A DNA stretch of 64,000 nt from Magnetospirillum gryphiswaldense MSR-1 v2 (GTDB lineage Bacteria; Pseudomonadota; Alphaproteobacteria; Rhodospirillales; Magnetospirillaceae), in assembly GCF_000513295.1 (NCBI RefSeq), contig NC_023065.1, positions 4,031,001 through 4,095,000 on the forward strand, read 5' to 3'. Below are positions 51,453-60,509 of the stretch, piece by piece. The number at the start of each line of letters is the position of its first letter. The stretch's first letter is position 1. A program made the position numbers and the translations under genes. The notes beneath the pieces are model-generated. The model was not told the DNA's origin. It made no database searches and saw nothing but the letters and a program-made list of their open reading frames with translations.

Positions 51453-52415
51453 TCAGCTCCGGGGGGCGGCGGCGCGGCGCAGGCGGTCGTTGATGGCGGC
51501 GCCCAGGCCGTGCTCGGGAATGGGGGCGACGGCCAGGGCGGTGAAGGGGGCGCGATCAAGGGCGCGCATCATGGCGAACAGATGGGCGGCGGCCTCTTCC
51601 AGGTCACCGGTGGGCGACAGGTTCAAGGTGCAGTCCATGGCGCCGAAGCCCAACAAGGCCTCGCCCGCATGGGCATGTTCAGCGTTCAGGCGCACGGCCA
51701 GGGCCGGGGCGTAATGGCTTTCCAGCATGCCGGGGCTTTTGGGGGCACTGGCATCGGCCTGGGCGGATTGCGCTTTTTGTCCCAGCACCGCCTCGATCTG
51801 ATCGGCGGTGATGCCGCCGGGGCGCAGCAAGGTGGGGATCGGCGTCGACAGGTCGAGGACGGTGGATTCCACCCCCACCCGGCAGGGACCGCCGTCGATG
51901 ATCAAGCCGGCCCGTTCCCCCAGGCTTTCCGCCACATGGGCGGCGGTGGTGGGGCTGACCGCGCCCGAGCGGTTGGCGCTGGGGGCGGCGATGGGGCGCC
52001 CGGCGGCGCGGATGATGGCGCGGGCGACGTCGTGGTCGGGCATACGGATGGCGATGGTGTCGAGCCCGGCGCTGGCTAGCAGCGAGATGGGCGAATGGGC
52101 GGCGCGCGGCAGTACCAGGGTCAGCGGGCCGGGCCAGAAGCGTTTCATCAGCGCGCGGGCGCGATCGTCCACCTGGACCAGGGTTTCGATGAGGTCGAAA
52201 TCGGCCACATGGGCGATCAGCGGGTTGAAGCTGGGCCGGCCCTTGGCGGCGAAGATGGCGGCGACCGCCCGGTCGTTGGTGGCATCGCCGCCAAGGCCAT
52301 AAACGGTTTCGGTGGCGAAAGCGACCAATTGGCCGGTGCGCAGGCGGGCACCGGCTGCGGCCACCGATCGGTCATTGGCCGGCTGAATCAGGGCGGGGGC
52401 GGAAACGTCGTTCAT
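51453..52415 (-). CDS. tsaC: Threonylcarbamoyl-AMP synthase (Sua5 type)
   Basis: A 320-residue enzyme for the first step of t6A37 tRNA modification. The YrdC-type domain (about 1-205) has LVAFATETVYGLGGDATN, AAKGRPSFNPLIAHV and TIAIRMPDHDVARAII. The C-terminal Sua5 domain follows, with GMLESHYAPALAVR. The longer Sua5 form, not the short TsaC form, is present. I start it at MNDVSAPAL (52415); an upstream in-frame codon is possible. It ends three bases before the FAD oxidase ATG. Confidence 0.93.
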   Translation of the reverse strand: MNDVSAPALIQPANDRSVAAAGARLRTGQLVAFATETVYGLGGDATNDRAVAAIFAAKGRPSFNPLIAHVADFDLIETLVQVDDRARALMKRFWPGPLTLVLPRAAHSPISLLASAGLDTIAIRMPDHDVARAIIRAAGRPIAAPSANRSGAVSPTTAAHVAESLGERAGLIIDGGPCRVGVESTVLDLSTPIPTLLRPGGITADQIEAVLGQKAQSAQADASAPKSPGMLESHYAPALAVRLNAEHAHAGEALLGFGAMDCTLNLSPTGDLEEAAAHLFAMMRALDRAPFTALAVAPIPEHGLGAAINDRLRRAAAPRS

Positions 52416-52448
52416 GCCGGCACCATAAAACAAATGGCGCCGGTGCCG

Positions 52449-53207
52449 CTATGGTTTGGCGCGGGCGAGGAAATCGGGATTGAGGAATTTCGGCTTGCCA
52501 TAGGCCAAGGGGCGGTCGTCCCAGGTCACCACCTCGCCGCCAGCGGCCAGCAGCACGGCGTGGGCGGCGGCGGTGTCCCATTCGCAGGTGGGGCCGAAGC
52601 GCGGGTAATAATCGCCCGACCCTTCGGCGATGCGGCAGAATTTCAGCGACGAGCCGGCATTCTCCACCACCGCGCCGGGCAGGCCGTCGAGGAAGGCCTG
52701 CAAGCGGTCGGCGGCGCGGTGCGAGCGCGAATCCAGCACGATGGCGCCATGGGCCGGGGCCTTGCGGCAGGTGATGGTCTGGCGACCTTGGGCGTCCTGA
52801 CGCCAGGCCTGACCGTCGGCACCCGCCCACAAGACGTCGAGCGCCGGGGCGTAGACCACGCCCAGGGCCGGTACACCATTGGCGATCAGGCCGATATTGA
52901 CGGTGAATTCACCGTTCTTCTTGACGAATTCCTTGGTCCCGTCCAGCGGATCGACCAGCCAGAAGGTGTCGCCCACGTCGGGGATGCGACCAGCGGCGGC
53001 CTCTTCCTCGGCGACGATGGGGATGGCGGGGGTGAGCGCCCGCAGCACCGGTAGGATCACCGCTTCGGCCAATGAATCGGCGGCGGTGACCGGATCGTTC
53101 TCGCCCTTGAAGTGGACGGCGAAGTCCTGAGCGTAGATGTCCATGATCACGCGACCGGCGTCACGGGCGGTTTTTTCCAGACGGGGGAGCAGAGGCAGAT
53201 GGGTCAT
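52449..53207 (-). CDS. cysQ: 3'(2'),5'-bisphosphate nucleotidase CysQ
   Basis: A 252-residue Li-sensitive phosphatase of the inositol-monophosphatase fold that hydrolyses PAP to AMP. NDPVTAADSLAE, IVAEEEAAAG, FWLVDPLDGTKEFVKKNGEFTVNIGLI and CEWDTAAAHAVLLAAGG provide the Mg ligands (E, D, D, D). I start it at MTHLPLLPRL (53207). 33 bases separate it from tsaC. Confidence 0.95.
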   Translation of the reverse strand: MTHLPLLPRLEKTARDAGRVIMDIYAQDFAVHFKGENDPVTAADSLAEAVILPVLRALTPAIPIVAEEEAAAGRIPDVGDTFWLVDPLDGTKEFVKKNGEFTVNIGLIANGVPALGVVYAPALDVLWAGADGQAWRQDAQGRQTITCRKAPAHGAIVLDSRSHRAADRLQAFLDGLPGAVVENAGSSLKFCRIAEGSGDYYPRFGPTCEWDTAAAHAVLLAAGGEVVTWDDRPLAYGKPKFLNPDFLARAKP

Positions 53208-53274
53208 GGCTCGACCATAGCCGCCCGACACCGGGGCGGCCAAGCCGGAATTTCCGAAGAGAGGTGGAAAAATA

Positions 53275-53304
53275 TTGAAAACAATATCTCATAGGTTGTA
53301 TTTT
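53275..53304 (+). promoter_or_regulatory. Predicted promoter of the patatin gene
   Basis: TTGAAA (53275-53280) and TATTTT (53299-53304) are spaced by 18 bases, 30 bases before the ATG at 53334, in an AT-rich stretch. Confidence 0.45.
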
Positions 53305-53333
53305 TGCTGTTTGTTTCGTCATGGGGGTGTCGA

Positions 53334-55414
53334 ATGGGCGGGGTAAGTCCAAGCGGGCAGGATGCGTTGGCCGAACTTGATGCGGTTATTGCCGCCGAAA
53401 TTCAGCATCTGCGCCAACGTCGCGATGGTCTGGGCGAGTGGTCCGAATTGCGGACGGGCCTGGACGGCATCGCCGGTGACGATAACCCGCTGGCCGAGCT
53501 GTTCTCCGACGCTGCCGCCAAGGCTTGGGCCGGCCATCCCAGTCTGTTCGGCATCGCTTTGTCGGGCGGCGGTTTCCGTTCCGCCACCTTTTCGCTGGGG
53601 TGTTGCAGTCCTTGGCGGCCAAGGGGTTGTTCCGGCAGGCCCATTACTTGTCGACGGTGTCGGGCGGCGGCTATATGGGCGGTTGCTTCAATGCCATGAA
53701 CGCCACCCCGCCCGAAGGCCAGCACGATGGTATGGAGGCGGTATTCGCCCACACCGCCTATCAGCAGGAATCGGCGGCCTTTCGCCATTTGCGCGCCTAT
53801 TCGCGCTTTCTGGCCCCCAGCGGTGCGGCGGATACCTTGCGCATGGTGGCTCAGCCCTTGGTGGGGATGGTGACTAATTTGCTGGTGCTGTTGTCGGTGC
53901 TGCTGTTCGCGGCGGCCATCGGCGGGGCGCTCAGCGTCGGGCGTTCGGCCTTGGATGTTTGGCCGTGGCTGGGCACCATTATCGGTTTGGGCTGGTGTGC
54001 GGTTTTGGGCGGCTGGATGCAGTTTCACCAGCGCGATCCGCTGGATCGGCGCGACAGGATCGGCGGCTGGCTGGGCTGGTCGTTGGTGATTTTGGCCGTG
54101 CTGGTGTTCTGGGATTTTCAGGCTGGGCTGATCCACTGGCTGTTTTCGGCCGAGACCGATTGGACCCATTGGACATTTTTTGGCATTACCCCCGCCGCCA
54201 TCGCCGGCTTTCTCGCCAAGCGCCTGCAAGGCCAAAGCGCCCGGCTGCGGTTGAAGCTGCTGCTGGTGGCGACGGGTGCGGCGGTGCCGCTGGCTTTGGT
54301 CTATGGCTATCTGTGGCTTGCCGGTCGGATGGTGCTGGGGCAACCGGCGCCGTTGACGGCTGTCGGCATTCCGGCCCTGGATTGGGCGATTTTCTATGCC
54401 CTCGGCGGTATTTTCCTGGGGTTGATCACCAAGGGGGTCAACCTCAACATCACCTCACCCCATCGTTTCTACCGTGATCGCATCAGCCGCGCCTATATTT
54501 TCCGCCAGATGGATGATGTCCACGACATCCAGTCGCTGGACGATCTGAAGTTGTCCAAGCTGCAAGACCCGGCCTTCCGCGCCCCTTACCCTATCATCAA
54601 CGCCACCTTGAACGTATCGGCGGCGGGCGGCGGCAAGCATCTGGCGGAAATGGTCCGTCATGCCGAGTTGTTCACCTTCAGCAAGCTTTATATCGGTGCC
54701 CAATCCACCGGCTTTCGCCCGACCACGGCGATGGAGGACTGTGACCCCTATGTCAATCTGGCCACCGCCGTGGCCATATCGGGGGCCGCCGCCTCACCCA
54801 ATATGGGGCAGATCAACCTGCCGGAATTGCGCCTGCTGATGACCCTGTTGAATGTGCGGCTGGGCTATTGGCTGTCCAATCCGGCCAAGCCCGACACGGG
54901 GCGAATGGATGCACTCAAGTTATTGCGCACCGAAATGGTCGGCGCGGTGTCGTCCAAGGGTGATTTCGTCAATGTCAGCGATGGCGGCCATGTGGAGAAT
55001 CTGGGGGTCTACGCCCTGATCCAGCGGCAATGCCGGTTGATCATCGCCGCCGACGCCGACGCCGATGGCGGATACGACTTGCCGGCCCTGACCAATCTGA
55101 TCCGCATGATCCGCATCGACATGGGGTTGTTCCTGACCTTCGATGCCGATGAAATCAAGGCGTTGAAGGAGGGTAAGCGGCACTGGCTGGTGGGCCGCAT
55201 CTATTATAGCGACGAGCGCCAGGGGCTGCTTTTGTACCTGAAGGCGTCGCTGACCGGGGACGAGGATCCCACGGTCCTCGCCTATCGGCAGGAGTATCCG
55301 GCCTTCCCGCATGAAAGCACCGCCGACCAATTTTTCAGCGAACAGCAGTTCGAGGCCTATCGCTGGCTCGGCTATCACGTCGCCAACAAGGCGGTGGCCG
55401 GCCTTACCTCTTGA
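53334..55414 (+). pseudogene. Patatin-like phospholipase with membrane insert, frameshifted
   Basis: Read through, about 693 residues. The N-part has LFGIALSGGGFRSATFSLG, the oxyanion-hole/GGGxR region. One G is missing in the run 53597-53600, so the frame breaks after residue 89; read literally it ends after about 122 codons. In the second frame it continues as VLQSLAAKGLFRQAHYLSTVSGGGYMGG (nucleophile Ser in VSGGG), then five to six membrane helices (about residues 180-370). A distal region follows with NVSDGGHVENLGVY, the Asp of the Ser-Asp dyad. The catalytic domain is thus split by a membrane block. If the frameshift is an assembly error, the gene is intact. Confidence 0.8.
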
Positions 55415-56765
55415 TTTCCACCGCCTGGAAGCGGCTGGCCTTGAAGCTCGGCGACCAATGGGCTGGCTGCATTCCGGCCTTGGCCTTGAGATGAGCCAGG
55501 AATTGCCCCTTGTCGGGCAGTTGTTCCCAGACGCTGGGCAGGAACAGGGCGCGCTTGCCCTGATCCTCGATGATCAGGCCGTCGATGCGCGGGCGCAGTT
55601 GTGCCAGCAGGTCGGCCTGATCGCTGAAACGCATGGGGGCGGGTGGCGTCAGCACCGATACCGACATCTCCACCAACGGCCATTCCTGAGCCGAGAGCGG
55701 GGCGAAGCGCGGGTCGTGGAAGGCGGCCTTTGCCGCGTTGTCGGCCACGTCCTCGGCCAGCGGGCGCCAGGCGGTGGGCGAGCCGATGCAGCCGCGCAAG
55801 GTGCCGTTGATCTTCAAGGTGACGAAGCAGGCGCCGGGCTGGGCCAACAGGGCCGGCATGTCGGGGCCGGCATGGGCATCCACCGGATGATCGGGGGCGA
55901 AGCGGCCATTGATGGCGGCGCGGGCAATTTCCAGCAGCAGCGGGCCGATGGCGGCGATGTCCTCGGCCCCCGCCTCGTACAAGGCCCAGGCGCCATAGCC
56001 GACCACCCGATCCTTGGGGCCGGCGGTGTCGCCGGAATTACGGCGGTCGATGGTCTTGATGGTCATGCCGCGCGCCTTGGCCGTCCGCAACAAGCCGCCG
56101 ACGGGAATGCGACCGCAGGCCTGATCGCGGCCCAGGGCGCCTTCGTCCAGTGCCTCGATGGCGGCGGCGGTACGGCTGTCCATGTCCTGGCAGGCGGCAT
56201 AATCCAGGTAATGGGACAGGTCGGTGGAAATGACGATCAGGGTTTCCGGCCCGCCCCATAGGGCGTCAAGCAGAGCTGCCACCTGTGCGGGCGTGGTATC
56301 GCCCACCACCACCGGCACCAGGGTGAAATCGCCCAGCATCCGTTGCAGGAAGGGCAGGTGCACTTCCAGGGAATGCTCCTGGGCGTGGGCGGTTTCCAAT
56401 TCTCCGGTCAGGGGCACTGTCCTGGCCCGCGCCACACCGTCGCGGTCCAGCCTTACCGCGCCCAAGGGCGAGGCCCAGGCATCGGCGGTGCTGACCGCCA
56501 TGCCGCGAAAGCCGACCCGGTGCGACGGCCCCAGCAACACCACCCGGCTGATGGTGCCGCGTGCGGTTTTCAGCAGATCATAGGCGCTGGCCGCCACCGC
56601 GCCGGAATAGACATAGCCGGCATGGGGGGCAATGATCGCCTTGGGCACACCCAATTCCGGGTGCGGGTGGGCCTGGGCCCAGCAGGCATCAAGCTGGCGC
56701 ATCAGTTCCGCCGGTTCGGCCGGATAAAACATGCCGGCGACGGCGCTCGGGCGTATGATGGTCAT
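55404..56765 (-). CDS. AmmeMemoRadiSam B-A fusion protein (Memo + AMMECR1)
   Basis: A 453-residue fusion. The N-terminal Memo-like half (about 1-265) has VAGMFYPAEPAELMRQL, IIAPHAGYVYSGAVAASAYDLL, VLLGPSHRVGF and STDLSHYLDYAACQDMD, with His residues of the Memo dioxygenase-like fold. The AMMECR1 half (about 275-453) includes PGACFVTLKINGTLRGCIGSPTAWRPL, the family core LRGCIG. Separate in many organisms, fused here. The radical-SAM gene is divergent, 49 bases away. I start it at 56765 (MTIIRPSAV), with GGGGG upstream; an ATG four codons earlier is possible. It overlaps the patatin end by 11 bases. Biochemical role unknown. Confidence 0.92.
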   Translation of the reverse strand: MTIIRPSAVAGMFYPAEPAELMRQLDACWAQAHPHPELGVPKAIIAPHAGYVYSGAVAASAYDLLKTARGTISRVVLLGPSHRVGFRGMAVSTADAWASPLGAVRLDRDGVARARTVPLTGELETAHAQEHSLEVHLPFLQRMLGDFTLVPVVVGDTTPAQVAALLDALWGGPETLIVISTDLSHYLDYAACQDMDSRTAAAIEALDEGALGRDQACGRIPVGGLLRTAKARGMTIKTIDRRNSGDTAGPKDRVVGYGAWALYEAGAEDIAAIGPLLLEIARAAINGRFAPDHPVDAHAGPDMPALLAQPGACFVTLKINGTLRGCIGSPTAWRPLAEDVADNAAKAAFHDPRFAPLSAQEWPLVEMSVSVLTPPAPMRFSDQADLLAQLRPRIDGLIIEDQGKRALFLPSVWEQLPDKGQFLAHLKAKAGMQPAHWSPSFKASRFQAVEIKR

Positions 56766-56814
56766 GACGGCCCCCATGCTCTGGTCATGGGGCCATCATA
56801 GCACGGGAACGGCC

Positions 56815-57903
56815 ATGAACGCAGAGCTGCAAGGGGCGCATTTTCCCGCTCGCCATTGGCACCTTGTCGAAGACGGACGCATTCAGTGCGACGTCTGTCC
56901 GCGCTATTGCAAGCTCAATGACGGCCAGCGCGGCCTGTGTTTCGTCCGCGCCCGTGACGGCGATCGCATGGTGCTGACCACCTATGGAAGGTCGTCGGGT
57001 TTTTGCGTCGATCCCATCGAGAAAAAGCCGCTCAATCACTTTTTGCCGGGCACTCCGGTTCTGTCCTTCGGCACGGCGGGGTGTAACCTGACCTGCAAGT
57101 TCTGCCAGAACTGGGACATCTCGAAAGCGCGCGAGATCGACCGTCTGAACGATGCCGCCAGCCCCTTGGAAATCGCCGCCATGGCGGAAAAGCTGAACTG
57201 TCGCTCGGTGGCTTATACCTACAACGATCCGGTGGTGTTCATGGAATACGCCATCGACACCGCCATCGAGTGCAAGAAGCGCGGCATCAGGAATGTGGCG
57301 GTGACGGCGGGCTACATGGCGCCCGAGGCCCGGCGCGAATTCTATGCCCACATGGATGCCGCCAATGTGGATTTGAAGGCGTTCACCGAGGATTTCTATC
57401 ACCAGCTTTGCGGCGGCCATCTGGCCGATGTGCTCGACACCTTGGTCTATCTCAAGCACGAAACCGATGTGTGGTTCGAGATCACCACCTTGCTGATTCC
57501 GGGCAAAAACGACGGCGACGCTGAGTTGGCTGCGTTGTCGGCCTGGGTGATGGAGCATCTGGGCCCCGACGTGCCGCTGCATTTCACCGCCTTTCATCCC
57601 GACTGGAAGATGCGCGACATCGGCAATACCCCGGCGGCAAGTCTGGCCCGGGCGCGGGCCATCGCCCAGGCCGCCGGGCTGCATTTCGTCTATACCGGTA
57701 ATGTCCATGACGAAGCCGGTGGCACCACCTTCTGCCCTCATTGCGGCGCGGTCCTGATCGGGCGCGACTGGCATCAGCTGACTCGCTGGGGACTGGACGA
57801 ACACGGAGGCTGCCGCGCCTGCGGTGCAGCTTTGCCCGGAATGTTCGAGGCCCGGCCCGGCACCTGGGGGCGCAAGCGTTTGCCCGTGCGCCTGCACCGG
57901 TGA
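56815..57903 (+). CDS. AmmeMemoRadiSam system radical-SAM enzyme
   Basis: A 362-residue radical-SAM protein. The [4Fe-4S] motif is CNLTCKFCQNW (CxxxCxxC), residues about 90-100. An N-terminal cysteine set (CDVCPRYCKL) and a C-terminal one (CPHCGAVL, CRACGAAL) resemble auxiliary-cluster or zinc sites, as in PflA-related enzymes. FGTAGCNLTCKFC and GNVHDEAGGTTFCPHCG place it in the AMMECR1-linked subfamily. I start it at MNAELQGAHF (56815). It is divergent from the Memo-AMMECR1 gene. Confidence 0.93.
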   Translation: MNAELQGAHFPARHWHLVEDGRIQCDVCPRYCKLNDGQRGLCFVRARDGDRMVLTTYGRSSGFCVDPIEKKPLNHFLPGTPVLSFGTAGCNLTCKFCQNWDISKAREIDRLNDAASPLEIAAMAEKLNCRSVAYTYNDPVVFMEYAIDTAIECKKRGIRNVAVTAGYMAPEARREFYAHMDAANVDLKAFTEDFYHQLCGGHLADVLDTLVYLKHETDVWFEITTLLIPGKNDGDAELAALSAWVMEHLGPDVPLHFTAFHPDWKMRDIGNTPAASLARARAIAQAAGLHFVYTGNVHDEAGGTTFCPHCGAVLIGRDWHQLTRWGLDEHGGCRACGAALPGMFEARPGTWGRKRLPVRLHR

Positions 57904-57948
57904 TGTGCTAAACCGGCTGCGGTTTTCCTTAGTCTGCGCACGGTTTTC

Positions 57949-58956
57949 ATGATCAAGCGTCTTTTGCCCTGGCTGCTCAAGGGCGGCATTTCCTTCGGTC
58001 TGATCGCCTGGGTGTTGTCCAAGGTTGATCTGGCCAGCGCCTGGGATAAGGCTCTGTCCATGGATGGCGCCATGGTGCTGTTGGCCCTGGTGCTGATGCA
58101 GGCGCAGATCGCCCTGGGGGCCTTGCGCTGGGGGCTGGTGCTGCGGGCCTTGGACGCGGTGTTCCGCTGGACCTCGACGGCGACGGTCTATTACATCGGC
58201 GTGTTCTTTTCCATCGTTCTGCCCGGCGCCGTCGGCGGCGATGCCGTGCGCATGTGGTTTTCCCGCCGGGCCGGACTGAGTTTGGCCACCGCCGTCAATT
58301 CGGTGGCGCTGGAGCGGGCCATGACCGTATTCGCCCTGGTGCTGCTGGTCTGCCTGACCCAGCCGATCCTGATCGCCCGCATCCCCGACATGCCGGGCAC
58401 CTGGGTGTTCCCCGTGCTGCTGGCGGTGTGCGTCATCGGCATCCTGGTGCTGGCGTCGCTGGACAAGCTGCCGGCAAGCTTGCATCGCTGGAAGCTGGTG
58501 CGCGGTCTGGTGCAACTGGCCGGGGACACCCGCAAGCTGTTCTTTCATCCGGCCTGGAGCCTGGGCACCCTGGTGGTCGCCCTGATCGGCCACATCAATC
58601 TGTCGCTGGCCGTCTACGTGCTGGCCCTCGGCCTGGATTTGGACGTGCACGTGCTCGATACCCTGGTGCTGGTACCGCCGGTGATCCTGATCATGACCCT
58701 GCCCATTTCCATCGCCGGCTGGGGCGTACGTGAAACCGCCATGGTCACCGCTTTCGGTTTTGTCGGTATCGCCGCCGACAGTGCCATCGTGCTGTCCATC
58801 ATCTTCGGCATCGTCACCATGGTGACGGCGCTGCCCGGCGGTCTGGTCTTCCTGCTGGCCGGCGGCAAAAAGATGGAACAAGAGGAACTGGCCGAGGAAA
58901 AGGCCGCCGGCGATCTGGCCGTGGGCGTGCATACGCCGCCTTCGCCCTTGCCGTAG
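57949..58956 (+). CDS. YbhN/LPG-synthase-type integral membrane protein
   Basis: A 335-residue multi-pass protein of the UPF0104/AglD-MprF flippase-like membrane fold. Features are ISFGLIAWVLSKVDLASAW, YYIGVFFSIVLPGAVGGDAVRMWF, NSVALERAMTVFALVLLV and PPVILIMTLPISIAGWGVRETAMV. The LPGxxGGDxxR and ISxxGxGxRE motifs are diagnostic. There is no lysyltransferase domain. Such proteins may flip or bind lipids. Acidic tail EQEELAEEKAAG. No operon partner is clear; pepA starts 56 bases on. Confidence 0.88.
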   Translation: MIKRLLPWLLKGGISFGLIAWVLSKVDLASAWDKALSMDGAMVLLALVLMQAQIALGALRWGLVLRALDAVFRWTSTATVYYIGVFFSIVLPGAVGGDAVRMWFSRRAGLSLATAVNSVALERAMTVFALVLLVCLTQPILIARIPDMPGTWVFPVLLAVCVIGILVLASLDKLPASLHRWKLVRGLVQLAGDTRKLFFHPAWSLGTLVVALIGHINLSLAVYVLALGLDLDVHVLDTLVLVPPVILIMTLPISIAGWGVRETAMVTAFGFVGIAADSAIVLSIIFGIVTMVTALPGGLVFLLAGGKKMEQEELAEEKAAGDLAVGVHTPPSPLP

Positions 58957-59011
58957 ACGGCAGGGGCGCTACATTGGGGGGAAAGGCTTTTCCCACAAAG
59001 GATTCCCCCGG

Positions 59012-60502
59012 ATGAAAATCAGCTTCGCCAAGCCCCATCTGCCGACCGAAGGCGCCGTCATCGTCGGCGTGCTGGACAACAAGGTGTTCACCCCCACCGC
59101 GACCGCGCTCGACGATCTGGCCGGCGGCGGTCTCAAGCGGGCTGTGGAGGCCAGCAAGTTCACCGGTAAGAAGGATCAGACCCTGACCGTGCTGGCTCCC
59201 GCCGGCTGTAAGGTCAACCGCGTGGTGCTGGTCGGCCTGGGCAAGGCCGATGCCATCGATGCGCTGGCGGCGCAATCCTTTGGCGGCACTGGTTTGGCCC
59301 AGGTATTGACCGCGGGCGATGCGTCGGTGGCCATCGCCGTCGATGCGGTGCCGGGACTGAAGATTTCCGAGGCCGATTTCGCCGCCAACGTCGCCTTCGG
59401 CGCCCGTTTGCGCTCGTATCGCTTCGATAAGTACTTCACCAAGGAAAAGAAGGAAGACAAGCCTTCGGTGAAGAAGCTGGCGATTCTTACCGCCGCACCC
59501 ACGGCCAAGAATGCCTTCGCCCCCCTGGATGCCATCGCCGACGGCGTGTTCCTGACCCGCGACGTGGTGTCGGAACCGGCCAACGTCATCTACCCCGAAT
59601 CGCTGGCGGCGGAGTGCAAGAAGCTCGCCGACCTGGGCGTCGAGGTGGAGATCCTGGGCGAAAAGCAGATGAAGAAGCTGGGCATGGGCTCGCTTCTGGG
59701 CGTCGGTCAGGGGTCTGACCGCGAAAGCCAGTTGGTGATCATGCGTTGGACCGGGGCCAAGGACAAGAATGCCGCCCCCATCGCCTTCATCGGCAAGGGC
59801 GTGTGCTTCGACACCGGCGGCATCTCCATCAAACCGGCGGCGGGCATGGAGGACATGAAGTGGGACATGGGCGGCGCCGGCGCCGTCATCGGCGCCATGA
59901 TGGCTTTGGCCGGGCGCAAGGCGCCGGCCAACGTGGTCGGTGTCGTCGGTCTGGTGGAAAACATGCCGTCGGGCAATGCCCAGCGTCCGGGCGACGTGGT
60001 CACCTCCATGTCGGGCCAGACCATCGAGGTGATCAACACCGACGCCGAGGGCCGGCTGGTCCTGGCCGACGCCCTTTGGTACACCAAGGAAACCTACAAG
60101 CCCAAGGCGATGGTCGATCTGGCCACCCTGACCGGGGCCATCATCATCTCGCTGGGCGGTGAATATGCCGGCCTGTTCGCCAACAACGACAAGCTGGCCG
60201 AGCGCCTGACCCAAGCCGGCAAGGCGGTGGGCGAGCCCCTGTGGCGCCTGCCCATGGGCGATGCCTACGACAAGCAATTGAAGTCGGATATCGCCGATAT
60301 GAAGAACGTCGGCGGGCGCGAGGGCGGTTCGATCACCGCCGCCCAGTTCCTCAAGCGCTTCGTCGGCGATGTCGCCTGGGCGCATCTGGATATCGCCGGC
60401 ACGGCGTGGTCGAAGAAGGACACCGCCACCTGCGCCAAGGGGGCGACCGCCTTCGGCGTCCGCCTGCTGGACCAGTTGGTGGCCGATCATTATCAGGATT
60501 GA
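59012..60502 (+). CDS. pepA: Leucyl aminopeptidase PepA (M17)
   Basis: A 496-residue cytosolic exopeptidase. N-domain about 1-165, catalytic C-domain. Metal and catalytic residues are in GKGVCFDTGGISIKPAAGMEDMKWDMGGAGAV (K, D, D), INTDAEGRLVLADAL (D, E, R) and LATLTGAIIISLG. Full-length M17 with all ligands. A holC homologue follows downstream with a second M17 gene between, a duplicated version of the usual pepA-holC arrangement. Confidence 0.97.
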   Translation: MKISFAKPHLPTEGAVIVGVLDNKVFTPTATALDDLAGGGLKRAVEASKFTGKKDQTLTVLAPAGCKVNRVVLVGLGKADAIDALAAQSFGGTGLAQVLTAGDASVAIAVDAVPGLKISEADFAANVAFGARLRSYRFDKYFTKEKKEDKPSVKKLAILTAAPTAKNAFAPLDAIADGVFLTRDVVSEPANVIYPESLAAECKKLADLGVEVEILGEKQMKKLGMGSLLGVGQGSDRESQLVIMRWTGAKDKNAAPIAFIGKGVCFDTGGISIKPAAGMEDMKWDMGGAGAVIGAMMALAGRKAPANVVGVVGLVENMPSGNAQRPGDVVTSMSGQTIEVINTDAEGRLVLADALWYTKETYKPKAMVDLATLTGAIIISLGGEYAGLFANNDKLAERLTQAGKAVGEPLWRLPMGDAYDKQLKSDIADMKNVGGREGGSITAAQFLKRFVGDVAWAHLDIAGTAWSKKDTATCAKGATAFGVRLLDQLVADHYQD

Positions 60503-60509
60503 GTTCGTC

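Noticed and set aside
56785-58932. 715-codon minus-strand open frame over the radical-SAM and YbhN genes
   Set aside because: Composition is shadow-like (His/Gln/Gly) while both plus-strand genes have full motifs.
58814-60490. Minus-strand open frame opposite pepA
   Set aside because: pepA carries all M17 metal ligands; the opposite frame is low complexity.
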